15,131 bases of DNA from CAYXWH01 sp964468755 (GCA_964468755.1 CAYXWH010000045.1:1-15131); one strand, 5' to 3'. Counted from the stretch's first letter, positions 6,837-13,398 are shown. The notes: generated by a model from the letters alone, not told the origin. Translations and numbers: made by a program.

Positions 6837-7400
6837 CTAACGTGCCGTCATCTTGGAGTATATTTGCCAAGCCTGAGCGATAGTATCGTCGCGCACTTTT
6901 TGTGCTTTATCCAGGTTCTCATCACGGGTGCTTAAAGCATTTGCCAGCGCCTCTTCACAGACCCGCTCTGCCTGTTCTCTACTCTCCGCAAAGGTCCTTT
7001 CTGCCTTCTGCAACGCCACTTCCCGCTCTTGCATAGCCTTTGCGAGCGCCTCTTCACGCGCCTTTATGGCCTGGGCTACGACTTCATCATACGCAGCCTT
7101 GATATTATATTCGGCTTTGGAGTAGTTTTTGGTTACCTGTATTTCATTCTCACGATAAGCCCGCGCTACCTGCCGTTCCGCATCCATATAAGCCTTGTAG
7201 GCTTGCTCCGCATGTACCATCACCTCATCAAGAGGATTGGCAACTTGCTCTGCCTCCTCAGCCACGGCTCCTTCAACCGGCGCCATTTCTTGTTCCAGAA
7301 ACTCCGCTGATGTTTCCACCATTTGTTCTCCAACAGTTTCAGTCATCCTCGCTTCCGTCTGTGTGGGAACATTTTTACTTTGCCTTGGTGAACTGGCCAC
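6837..7400 (-). CDS. 187-aa hendecad-repeat helical (coiled-coil) protein
   Basis: Not a family I recognise. Residues 1-62 are acidic and probably disordered. Residues 63-179 form one uninterrupted, highly charged helix that divides exactly into four 11-residue units (63-106), one heptad (107-113) and six more 11-residue units (114-179), each with Ala or aromatic residues at repeated places (for example A-E-R-Q-V-A-R-A-Y-R-E, then A-R-E-E-A-L-A-K-A-M-Q). Such hendecads form right-handed coiled coils or long amphipathic membrane-binding helices. There is one cysteine (Cys148) and no signal peptide or membrane span. The GTG start at 7400 is chosen because a perfect AAGGAGGT (7406-7413) sits five bases before it. 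It lies between the two CetZ-like genes, next to and on the same strand as the 733-aa repeat protein, which has the same 11-residue logic, suggesting shared function. A LEA-like protective or scaffold role cannot be excluded. Confidence 0.85.
   Translation of the reverse strand: MASSPRQSKNVPTQTEARMTETVGEQMVETSAEFLEQEMAPVEGAVAEEAEQVANPLDEVMVHAEQAYKAYMDAERQVARAYRENEIQVTKNYSKAEYNIKAAYDEVVAQAIKAREEALAKAMQEREVALQKAERTFAESREQAERVCEEALANALSTRDENLDKAQKVRDDTIAQAWQIYSKMTAR
6864..7214 (-). repeat. Coding 33-bp periodic repeat (ten hendecads plus one heptad)
   Basis: Codons 63-179 of the 187-aa protein: 117 residues, exactly 10 x 11 + 7, with no break in register except the single heptad at residues 107-113. 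The units are diverged at DNA level, so the pattern is held by selection on the helix rather than by recent duplication. Confidence 0.7.
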
Positions 7401-7531
7401 TGTATACCTCCTTCATTCCTTATTGTACAATTCATATATTATGTAAAATTATATTCAAGGCGAATACTATTTCCCTGCAGGATAGTCTTACAACTCACCA
7501 GTATTAATTTAAGATTTAACAGTTCAAACGC

Positions 7532-7560
7532 ATAGTATATTAGACCTAAAAAAATGTCAA
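7532..7560 (-). promoter_or_regulatory. Probable promoter for the 187-aa helical gene
   Basis: On the minus strand a perfect TTGACA (7555-7560) is followed after 17 bases by TACTAT (7532-7537); an alternative TATACT (7534-7539) sits at 15 bases. The leader would be about 125 bases. This suggests that the 187-aa gene has its own promoter rather than depending only on read-through from the 733-aa gene. Confidence 0.4.
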
Positions 7561-7646
7561 GGTATATTTTTCCCCATGGATACTAGGGTTCACATAAATT
7601 TTACTAATTATTTTCTACTGCTACTGACGGCATTATTAAATACTGG

Positions 7647-9848
7647 CTACTCTTCTTCGTCTACTAAATCCGTCGAATCGGGTTCATCGGATTCAGTCTT
7701 CTTCTTTTCATACATCCGGGCAAGGAACTCCAGACGGGCATCAATATCCTTTTTGGGCCTCTCCGCTTGTTTCTTTTCCCTGGCTTCACCGGCGCCGGTT
7801 CGCTTGATAGCTTCCCGGAAGGCTCTTACTGAAGACTCCGGAGGCTGTTCAGTCACCTCGGTTATTGCTTCTTGTTCACCCCCCTGCTCACTCCCTGCTT
7901 CCTTAACCGTTTCTAACGCTTCCTGTTCTGGATCCGTAGAAAGTCCACTCCTTGCCCTGGTTTTAGTTATTAATTCCTCAAAAGCCTTGATAGATGTTTC
8001 CGCCGCCACCTTGGCTAAATCACCGGTTGATTGAGCCCGACCAAGCGATTCCTCCAGTGCTTTAATGGAAAGCTGAGCCGCTTCCCGGGCGGCTTTTGTG
8101 GCGGACTCGGTTGCATCTCTGGCTGCCTTTACCGTTTCCTCCGCCGATTCTTTCGTAGCCCTCTTCAAATTCTCTATCATCTCCTCAGCGGATTTTGCCG
8201 ACGCCGCTATCATCTGCCTGGCATCATTACTGATTTCCTCGGCACGCCTCATTGCTTCCTGGAATTCACGAGTTGATGTCTCGGCGGCATCCCCGGCTTC
8301 TTTGGTAGCCGCCTCCGCGGCTTCTTTAGCCTCTTTCACTGCTGTCTCGGCGGCTTTCCCGGCTTCTTTGGCAACCGACTCCACAGCTTCTTTAGCCTCT
8401 TTCGCTGCTGTCTCGGTAGCTTCCCTTACCGCCCTCTTTGCTTCCTCAGCAGTCGCCTGTACCTCTTTAACCACTTCTTCAGTACGGGTAATGGTATCCT
8501 GAGTCTCACGCTCAACAGACGCCACCGCTTCACTTGCTGTCCTCGCCAGTGCTTCCGCAGTCTCTCTTGCCTTACTACTCATCTCTTCAACCTGCTGGAT
8601 TGCTTCACGGAACTCCAGGGCATATTTTTCTGACATTTCCTTAGACTCTTTGCCAATCTCTTCAGCCCGGGCTATGGCTTCCTGTGAAGCTTTTACTGAC
8701 ATCTCCACCGATCCTTGAATCAAACTCACCGCTTCCTCAATAGTATCGCTGGTTTCCCGATTTATTTCCTCAACCCGACTGATTGCTTCCTGGAATTTAT
8801 CGGCGGCCAGTTCCGCCGCTTTCTCAGCCTCTTTACCAATCTCTTCAGCCCGGGCTATCGCCTCTTGTGAAGCCCTCTTGGCTGTTTCGACTGTATTCTG
8901 GGAATTACTTATTGATTCTCCGGTAACCTCTTTCGCTTCCCGGTTAATTTCCTCTACCCTGAGCAGTGCCTCTTTGTTCTCCTTACGCGACGTTTCTATC
9001 GCTTCTTTTACCTCCAGTCGTGTCTGCTCTGCCCTGGTCATTATATCCCGAGAAGCCCGGCGTGATTCCTCGGCAATTTCCTTCGCCAATCGACTGGTCG
9101 ATTCAGCCCGGTTGCTGGCTTCCATCACTGCTTTTGACGAGACTTCCGCCTGTTCTTTGATTGTCCGGCTGGTCTTTTCCGCCCGGGTTGCCGCTTCCTG
9201 AGACGTTCTAGTTGCAGTTTCTGAGGCTATCCTGGCTTCTTTACTGGCCCGTTCAGCACTGTTAGCCGCTTCCCTCGATGCTTTTACCGATTGGTCAGCG
9301 GACTCCCTGGCCATCTTCCCGGCTTCTTCTGCACTGACAATCGCCTCCTGAGACGCCCGTCTTGCATTTTCTGATGCCTCTTTTGCACTCTGGCTCATCT
9401 CCTCAACCCCGGTTAACCCCTCTTGAGACGCTTTGAGCGAAGCCTCCGCCGCCTCCTTAGCCTCGTTACTTATTTGCTCAGCTCGCTTTATTGCTTCCTG
9501 AAATGCTTTCGTCGTCGCCTTGGCAGCGTTTTTAGGGTTCCGTGCCGATTCTTCCGCCCGACTGATCGCCTCGTGCGCGGTCCTGATTGCTGCCTCCGCA
9601 GAATCCTGCGCTTCTTTGGCTATCTGTTCCGCCCGGTATACCGCGTCCTCAGCCGCCCTGGCTGACGCTTCGGCGGCTTGTTTTGCCTCCTGACTTATCT
9701 TTTCCGCTCGCTTTATTGCTTCCTGCGCAGCTTTGGTCGAAACCCCTGCCGCATCACGGGCTGCTTTACTTAATTCTTCAGCCCGGGCTACGGCTTTCTC
9801 AAACGCCCCGATATTATTATCTACATCCTCTTGTAATTCAGAAGACAT
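7647..9848 (-). CDS. 733-aa giant helical repeat protein (25/11-residue units)
   Basis: No recognised family; automated tools may call it apolipoprotein- or chemoreceptor-like because of its composition. Residues 22-628 divide without remainder into nineteen 25-residue units (consensus R-A-E-E-I-x-K-E-A-K-E-A-A-E-x-S-x-K-A-S-Q-E-A-I-x) and twelve 11-residue units, including a run of five (480-534) and a run of four (560-603). Since 25 = 11 + 7 + 7, the whole is a long near-straight helix or coiled coil. Residues 629-733 are a linker with a degenerate half-repeat near 674-684 (S-V-R-A-F-R-E-A-I-K-R), a basic stretch and a very acidic end (L-V-D-E-E-E). No Cys or Trp, signal peptide or membrane segment is seen, so it is probably cytoplasmic, perhaps membrane-associated. 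The ATG has AGG about nine bases upstream. It is divergent from the second CetZ-like gene (195 bases between starts). The proposed role, scaffold or partner of the tubulin-like polymers, is inferred from context. Confidence 0.85.
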   Translation of the reverse strand: MSSELQEDVDNNIGAFEKAVARAEELSKAARDAAGVSTKAAQEAIKRAEKISQEAKQAAEASARAAEDAVYRAEQIAKEAQDSAEAAIRTAHEAISRAEESARNPKNAAKATTKAFQEAIKRAEQISNEAKEAAEASLKASQEGLTGVEEMSQSAKEASENARRASQEAIVSAEEAGKMARESADQSVKASREAANSAERASKEARIASETATRTSQEAATRAEKTSRTIKEQAEVSSKAVMEASNRAESTSRLAKEIAEESRRASRDIMTRAEQTRLEVKEAIETSRKENKEALLRVEEINREAKEVTGESISNSQNTVETAKRASQEAIARAEEIGKEAEKAAELAADKFQEAISRVEEINRETSDTIEEAVSLIQGSVEMSVKASQEAIARAEEIGKESKEMSEKYALEFREAIQQVEEMSSKARETAEALARTASEAVASVERETQDTITRTEEVVKEVQATAEEAKRAVREATETAAKEAKEAVESVAKEAGKAAETAVKEAKEAAEAATKEAGDAAETSTREFQEAMRRAEEISNDARQMIAASAKSAEEMIENLKRATKESAEETVKAARDATESATKAAREAAQLSIKALEESLGRAQSTGDLAKVAAETSIKAFEELITKTRARSGLSTDPEQEALETVKEAGSEQGGEQEAITEVTEQPPESSVRAFREAIKRTGAGEAREKKQAERPKKDIDARLEFLARMYEKKKTESDEPDSTDLVDEEE
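8280..8411 (-). repeat. 66-bp direct tandem duplication (four hendecads)
   Basis: 8280-8345 and 8346-8411 are tandem copies with about 8 differences in 66 bases by eye. They encode residues 502-523 and 480-501, each two 11-residue units of the form T-A-x-K-E-A-K-E-A-x-E. This is the youngest-looking expansion in the gene. The units resemble group 3 LEA 11-mers. Confidence 0.7.
8487..9035 (-). repeat. Threefold 183-bp super-repeat (25+25+11 residues)
   Basis: Residues 272-332, 333-393 and 394-454 each follow the order 25 + 25 + 11. The first two copies end in matching hendecads (A-S-Q-E-A-I-A) and share R-V-E-E-I-N-R-E. At DNA level the block starting TTCAGCCCGGGCTAT recurs at 8661 and 8844, exactly 183 bases apart, indicating duplication of the composite unit. 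Confidence 0.7.
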
Positions 9849-10043
9849 TCCACTAACCTGCCCGCCGATATTTAACCTAATTCTAGTATATGAGTTTAAT
9901 GTTTTTCAATAAATTATACAACTATACTTACTATTGTTTTGTGGCACTATCGTACTAAGACTAATATAATGGTAAAAAATTGACATTTATATACCAGTGT
10001 GCTTACAATATCCAAATCCAAATAAAAAATCACGAGGTGAGAA
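9849..10043. promoter_or_regulatory. Divergent intergenic region between the 733-aa gene and the second CetZ-like gene
   Basis: AT-rich 195-base spacer with back-to-back transcription. The rightward promoter is listed separately. For the leftward gene I see minus-strand TTGAAA (9904-9909) and TATACT (9885-9890), but only 13 bases apart, and another TATAAT on the minus strand (9913-9918) with no good -35; so the leftward promoter is unresolved. An additional plus-strand TATAAT lies at 9965-9970. Co-regulation of the two divergent genes is possible. Confidence 0.4.
9980..10009 (+). promoter_or_regulatory. Promoter for second CetZ-like gene
   Basis: A perfect -35 TTGACA (9980-9985), an 18-base spacer, and -10 TACAAT (10004-10009). 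The predicted start near 10016 leaves a leader of about 28 bases with a strong GAGGTGA ribosome site (10034-10040). Confidence 0.6.
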
Positions 10044-11219
10044 ATGAAACTAGTGGTTGTAGGTCTTGGGCAATGTGGTGGAAGGATTGCTGACGAATTC
10101 TCACGGATTAATAAGCGAGCCCATAGTCGGCGCGGGATTGATATAATCACCGGTGCGTTTGCGGTAAACACCGATGCCGCCGATTTAACCGGTCTGACCA
10201 GTATCAAAAAGGGGTATCGCCACCGCATCCTCATTGGCGGCCGCAAGACCGGCGGTCATGGTGTCGGCAAGATTAATGAACTGGCAGCGGAAATTGCCAA
10301 GGATGATGCGGATAAGGTTATCGACGCGATAAGGACCACCAAACGGTTTTTTGAGACCGATGCTTTCCTGCTCATCGCCGGTTCTGGCGGTGGAACCGGT
10401 TCCGGTTCCATAGCCGTTCTAACCCAGTTGATAAAAGAGCGCTACGTTGACAAACCGGTATATAACCTCATTGTACTTCCCTTTGAACATGAAGAGACCA
10501 CCGAGGAACGGACTGTATATAATGTGGCTACATGTTTGAAGTCCTCATACTCGGTTGCTGATGCAATATTTCTGGTAGATAACCAGCGGTACGTCAGAAA
10601 AGACTCATCACTGCGAAATAACCTGACTAAAATAAACGCGATGATAGTTGAGCCCTTTTATGACGTTCTCTGCGCCGGTGAGGAAAAGAAGCATAAGTAC
10701 ATTGGTGCCAAGCTCCTCGATGCTGGAGATATAATACAGACGCTTGTCGGCTGGACCGTAATCGGATACGGCAAGTCGTCAGTGCCATTGATCAGATTAC
10801 CACGCGACTGGGGAAGTGATTTCCGTAAAAAGAGCGCTGAAATCCAGAAAGGCGTCCAGGCTATGGATGAAGCTATCAGCGAACTATCACTCAAGTGCAG
10901 TCCCGTGGACTCAAGAAGAGCTCTTTATCTTGTCTCCGGGCCTAGCAAGGAAATGAATATGGATATGGTTAAGGAACTGGGCGACTATATGCGGGACTTG
11001 GCTCCGGAGGCTATCATCAGGAACGGTGATTATCCCCGGGAAAAAGGTATACTTGACGTGACCGTCATCCTGTCCGAACTCAGTGACGTGGAGAAGGTCA
11101 GGGATTACTATATCCAGTCAACCGGACTTATCCCTCAGTTCAGAAAGAGACAGGAAGAGACCGAGGTCAAACTCCGGGCTATTGAGGACGCGGCTAAGGA
11201 TATACCTTCGCTCCTCTAG
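10044..11219 (+). CDS. CetZ-like tubulin/FtsZ-superfamily GTPase, paralogue B
   Basis: Second tubulin-superfamily GTPase, again 391 aa and aligning with paralogue A residue for residue with no apparent net insertion. T1 loop G7-L-G-Q-C-G-G-R-I15, the CetZ-like G70-G-H-G-V-G-x-x-N-E-L80, tubulin signature G115-G-G-T-G-S-G121 and T7 loop L225-D-A-G-D229 are all intact, so GTP binding and polymer-dependent hydrolysis are predicted. Residues 226-243 match A at 16 of 18 positions, but residues 244-258, where the M-loop is expected, match at only 1 of 15. The C-terminal linker (371-384) matches at 2 of 14, while the last seven residues K-D-I-P-S-L-L are identical. Its Shine-Dalgarno (GAGGTGA) is much stronger than that of A, so B may be made in larger amounts. 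It is divergent from the 733-aa helical gene. Partner or copolymer of A is an inference. Confidence 0.88.
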   Translation: MKLVVVGLGQCGGRIADEFSRINKRAHSRRGIDIITGAFAVNTDAADLTGLTSIKKGYRHRILIGGRKTGGHGVGKINELAAEIAKDDADKVIDAIRTTKRFFETDAFLLIAGSGGGTGSGSIAVLTQLIKERYVDKPVYNLIVLPFEHEETTEERTVYNVATCLKSSYSVADAIFLVDNQRYVRKDSSLRNNLTKINAMIVEPFYDVLCAGEEKKHKYIGAKLLDAGDIIQTLVGWTVIGYGKSSVPLIRLPRDWGSDFRKKSAEIQKGVQAMDEAISELSLKCSPVDSRRALYLVSGPSKEMNMDMVKELGDYMRDLAPEAIIRNGDYPREKGILDVTVILSELSDVEKVRDYYIQSTGLIPQFRKRQEETEVKLRAIEDAAKDIPSLL

Positions 11220-11233
11220 ATTCCAGCCACGGT

Positions 11234-11252
11234 AAGACGCATTTGTCTTTTT
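11234..11252 (+). terminator. Candidate intrinsic terminator after second CetZ-like gene
   Basis: AAGAC (11234-11238) and GTCTT (11245-11249) form a 5-bp stem around a 6-base loop, followed directly by further T (TTTTT from 11248 to 11252). It is 15 bases after the stop codon. The stem is short and low in GC, so efficiency is doubtful. Confidence 0.4.
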
Positions 11253-11423
11253 AACTACGGATGGAGCATATCACACCTTTGCTTTCGTTGAGTAAGTGAG
11301 AGCGGGTGTGCTTACCCAATTTTCCATTTGGCGGGCAACGGCTCCGGTGCCATTATTCCGGAAGATATATCATTCATCAGTAATCAGGCACCAAGACCCT
11401 TTGGAAACTGCCTGGTAGAGGAG
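11253..11423. other. Structured intergenic stretch upstream of dnaX, no gene recognised
   Basis: No open frame is supported. Two nested foldable blocks are visible. In the first, CACACC (11272-11277) pairs with GGTGTG (11305-11310) and, inside it, GCTTTC (11281-11286) with GAGAGC (11298-11303, one G-U pair). In the second, GGTGCC-ATTA (11346-11355) pairs with TAAT-CA-GGCACC (11381-11392, CA bulged), enclosing the palindrome TTCCGGAA. It might be an unrecognised small RNA or leader structure; it does not match SRP RNA or tRNA by eye. Confidence 0.3.
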
Positions 11424-11429
11424 TATAAT
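11401..11429 (+). promoter_or_regulatory. Probable dnaX promoter with very short leader
   Basis: TTGGAA (11401-11406), a 17-base spacer and a perfect TATAAT (11424-11429). The predicted start near 11436 leaves only about 8 bases before the ATG, just enough for the AAGGA ribosome site at 11437-11441. Confidence 0.5.
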
Positions 11430-11443
11430 AGATACTAAGGAAA

Positions 11444-13072
11444 ATGGCATCTCAAGTATTTTACCGCAAGTGGCGGCCACAAGTCCTGGCTGATGTAGTC
11501 GGTCAGAAGCAGGTAACTCAGACGCTGCTTAACGCATTAAGCAGCGGTCGTGTTTCTCATGCGTATTTATTCTGCGGGCCCCGGGGTACCGGCAAGACCA
11601 GCACCGGTCGTATTCTTGCCAAGGCGGTCAATTGCCTGAGTAACGAGGGCACCGGAGATCCGTGCAATACCTGCCCTATGTGCCAGGCGATAAATGAGGG
11701 CAGCGCCATGGATATTATTGAAATTGATGCTGCCAGCAACACCGGTGTTGATGATATCCGCAGCCTCCGCGAGAAGGTCAACTACGCACCCAGTCAGGCC
11801 CGCTACAAGGTATACATAATCGATGAAGTCCATATGCTGAGCACCAGCGCTTCGAACGCCCTGCTTAAAACGCTGGAAGAGCCACCGCCCAGGGTTATCT
11901 TTATCCTGGCCACTACTGAAGTCCATAAAGTACTATCCACCATCATGTCACGCTGTCAGCGCTTTGATTTCCGGCGGATTTCTCAGGCGGACGTTATTAC
12001 CAAACTGAGCCACATTTGCGACACGGAAGGCATTCAAATAGATACGGAAGCATTACGGCTTATTGCCCGGGCGACCACCGGTAGTCTGCGCGACGCCGAA
12101 AACCTGTTGCAACAGCTCACCACCTATTACGGCACCGAAATTACCATCCATCAGGTACAGGATTTACTTGGCATCAGCGGGGACTGGCGTGCCCGGGAGG
12201 TAGCCAAATACCTTATCACCAATAACGTTTCCGCCGGCATCGCCACCATTAACAGCGTCAACAGTGACGGACTTGACTTACGGCAGTTCAACCGGGAGCT
12301 GGTGGAGTACCTGAGGCGGCTGCTACTGATAAAGACCGGCTCCGAGGAAGCGGTTGATACACCCGCTGAAGACATGCGAGAACTGAAAGACCTGGCCGCT
12401 CAAGCCTCACTACCCCAGCTGCTGAAAGCGGTAAAACTCTTTAGTCAGATTGAGCTTGGCTTTGACAACTACTCTACCTTGCCCCTTGAGCTCGCACTGC
12501 TGGAAGGCGCGCTACTCATAGCCGACAATGAAAAGGAGTCAGCCAGACCGGTTAAACTTGAACCTCAATTGAAGGAGACCAGGCCAGTACCGGTAACACC
12601 TGGCGTCGAAACGGCTAAATCTCTACCGGAACCGGTCGGCAAGCAGGAGAAAGAACCGGCACCGGAGCTTACCGAACCAGTAAATGAGCCAGCCGCTACC
12701 GCCAAACCGGAAACAGTAGCTGCCAGGTCCAGCCAGCCGCCATCGGATTCAAATAATGAAGTCAAACTACTCGCCGCAAACTGGAGAAGTATCATTAATA
12801 AATCCCCGGATGGACGGACTCCAGCGGCGGCACTGCTGCGAAGCGCCAGACCCGAATCTTTTGCGGAAGATACCCTGGTGCTCTCTTTCAAGTTCCCGGT
12901 CCACAAAGAGAGCATGGAGAAGATTGAGAATCAAAAGGCAGCCGAGCAAATTATCAGTAACTTCCTCGGTCGTCCATGCCAGGTGCGCTGCGTTTATGAG
13001 CCGGAAGCCAATCACCTGGTAGAAGAAGCCGTAAAAATAGGCGCTCAAATCATTAACACGGAGGAGAAATGA
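11444..13072 (+). CDS. dnaX: DNA polymerase III subunit gamma/tau
   Basis: Motor ATPase of the clamp loader that places the beta sliding clamp on DNA. In 542 aa the AAA+ module is complete: Walker A G45-P-R-G-T-G-K-T52, the zinc site C64, C74, C77, C80, Walker B I125-I-D-E-V-H130, sensor 1 L155-A-T-T-E, and the S169-R-C arginine-finger motif. The lid and collar domains extend to about residue 365. Residues about 365-440 are a Pro/Glu/Lys-rich linker, and residues about 445-535 form a small C-terminal domain of the DnaX type. I see no A-rich slippery heptamer typical of programmed frameshifting, so a separate gamma form is not evident. The ATG follows AAGGA at 11437-11441. The stop overlaps the next gene's start (ATGA), the usual dnaX-ybaB coupling. 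Confidence 0.96.
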   Translation: MASQVFYRKWRPQVLADVVGQKQVTQTLLNALSSGRVSHAYLFCGPRGTGKTSTGRILAKAVNCLSNEGTGDPCNTCPMCQAINEGSAMDIIEIDAASNTGVDDIRSLREKVNYAPSQARYKVYIIDEVHMLSTSASNALLKTLEEPPPRVIFILATTEVHKVLSTIMSRCQRFDFRRISQADVITKLSHICDTEGIQIDTEALRLIARATTGSLRDAENLLQQLTTYYGTEITIHQVQDLLGISGDWRAREVAKYLITNNVSAGIATINSVNSDGLDLRQFNRELVEYLRRLLLIKTGSEEAVDTPAEDMRELKDLAAQASLPQLLKAVKLFSQIELGFDNYSTLPLELALLEGALLIADNEKESARPVKLEPQLKETRPVPVTPGVETAKSLPEPVGKQEKEPAPELTEPVNEPAATAKPETVAARSSQPPSDSNNEVKLLAANWRSIINKSPDGRTPAAALLRSARPESFAEDTLVLSFKFPVHKESMEKIENQKAAEQIISNFLGRPCQVRCVYEPEANHLVEEAVKIGAQIINTEEK

Positions 13073-13371
13073 ATAAGTTCATGATGCAACAAGCTCAGAA
13101 ACTTCAGGCTAAACTAGCCAAAGCCCAGGAAGAGCTGGAAAGCGTCACCGTGGAAGCCAGCTCCGGCGGCGGCGCGGTGAAAGTTACCATGAACGGGCAA
13201 CAAAAAATACAGTCGGTCAAAATATCACCGGAGGTAGTCAACCCTGAGGACGTTGAAATGCTGGAAGACCTGATATTTACCGCCATAAGTGACGCAATAG
13301 TAAAATCGCAGGAAGCCGCTGCCCAGCACCTCGGTGGCCTGACCGGCGGACTCAAAATTCCGGGGTTATAA
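13069..13371 (+). CDS. ybaB: YbaB/EbfC-family nucleoid-associated protein
   Basis: Small DNA-binding protein (100 aa, usual length) that forms dimers with protruding helices and coats DNA; in many bacteria it lies between dnaX and recR, as here. The N-terminal helix M5-M-Q-Q-A-Q-K-L-Q-A-K-L-A-K-A-Q-E-E-L23 is followed by G33-G-G-A-V-K-V-T-M-N-G43, then M64-L-E-D-L-I and the closing G-G-L-T-G-G-L, all family hallmarks. The ATG overlaps the dnaX stop by four bases, and GGAGG (13060-13064) inside dnaX is the ribosome site. The role in recombination or gene regulation is known only in other species. Confidence 0.95.
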   Translation: MNKFMMQQAQKLQAKLAKAQEELESVTVEASSGGGAVKVTMNGQQKIQSVKISPEVVNPEDVEMLEDLIFTAISDAIVKSQEAAAQHLGGLTGGLKIPGL

Positions 13372-13398
13372 GCCCTGACCATGTAAGGAGACGCTGCC

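Larger units (their letters stand above)
7965..9785 (-). repeat. Coding 75-bp / 33-bp tandem repeat domain
   Basis: Codons 22-628 of the 733-aa protein. Unit starts (residues): 25-mers at 22, 47, 72, 97, 122, 147, 172, 197, 222, 247, 272, 297, 333, 358, 394, 419, 455, 535 and 604; 11-mers at 322, 383, 444, five from 480, and four from 560. 19 x 25 + 12 x 11 = 607 residues, the exact length of the domain. Confidence 0.85.

Noticed and set aside
7576..9201. Long plus-strand open frames opposite the 733-aa gene (7576-8034, 8098-8502, 8878-9201)
   Set aside because: They mirror the Ala/Glu/Lys-rich repeat on the other strand and are Ser/Ala-rich by composition; no ribosome sites or family motifs.
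7965..9785. Regular 75-bp repeats as a CRISPR-like or non-coding array
   Set aside because: Period is an exact codon multiple, copies are diverged, there are no unique spacers, and one frame is open throughout.
9942..9956. TGGCAC followed by TACT, sigma54-like -24/-12
   Set aside because: The -12 element lacks the required GC and no sigma54-dependent context is seen.
11253..11423. SRP RNA (ffs) upstream of dnaX
   Set aside because: A GGAA occurs in TTCCGGAA, but the flanking conserved helix-8 loop sequences of SRP RNA are absent.
12540..12760. Programmed frameshift site in the dnaX linker
   Set aside because: No A-rich slippery heptamer with a downstream stem was found by eye in the linker region.
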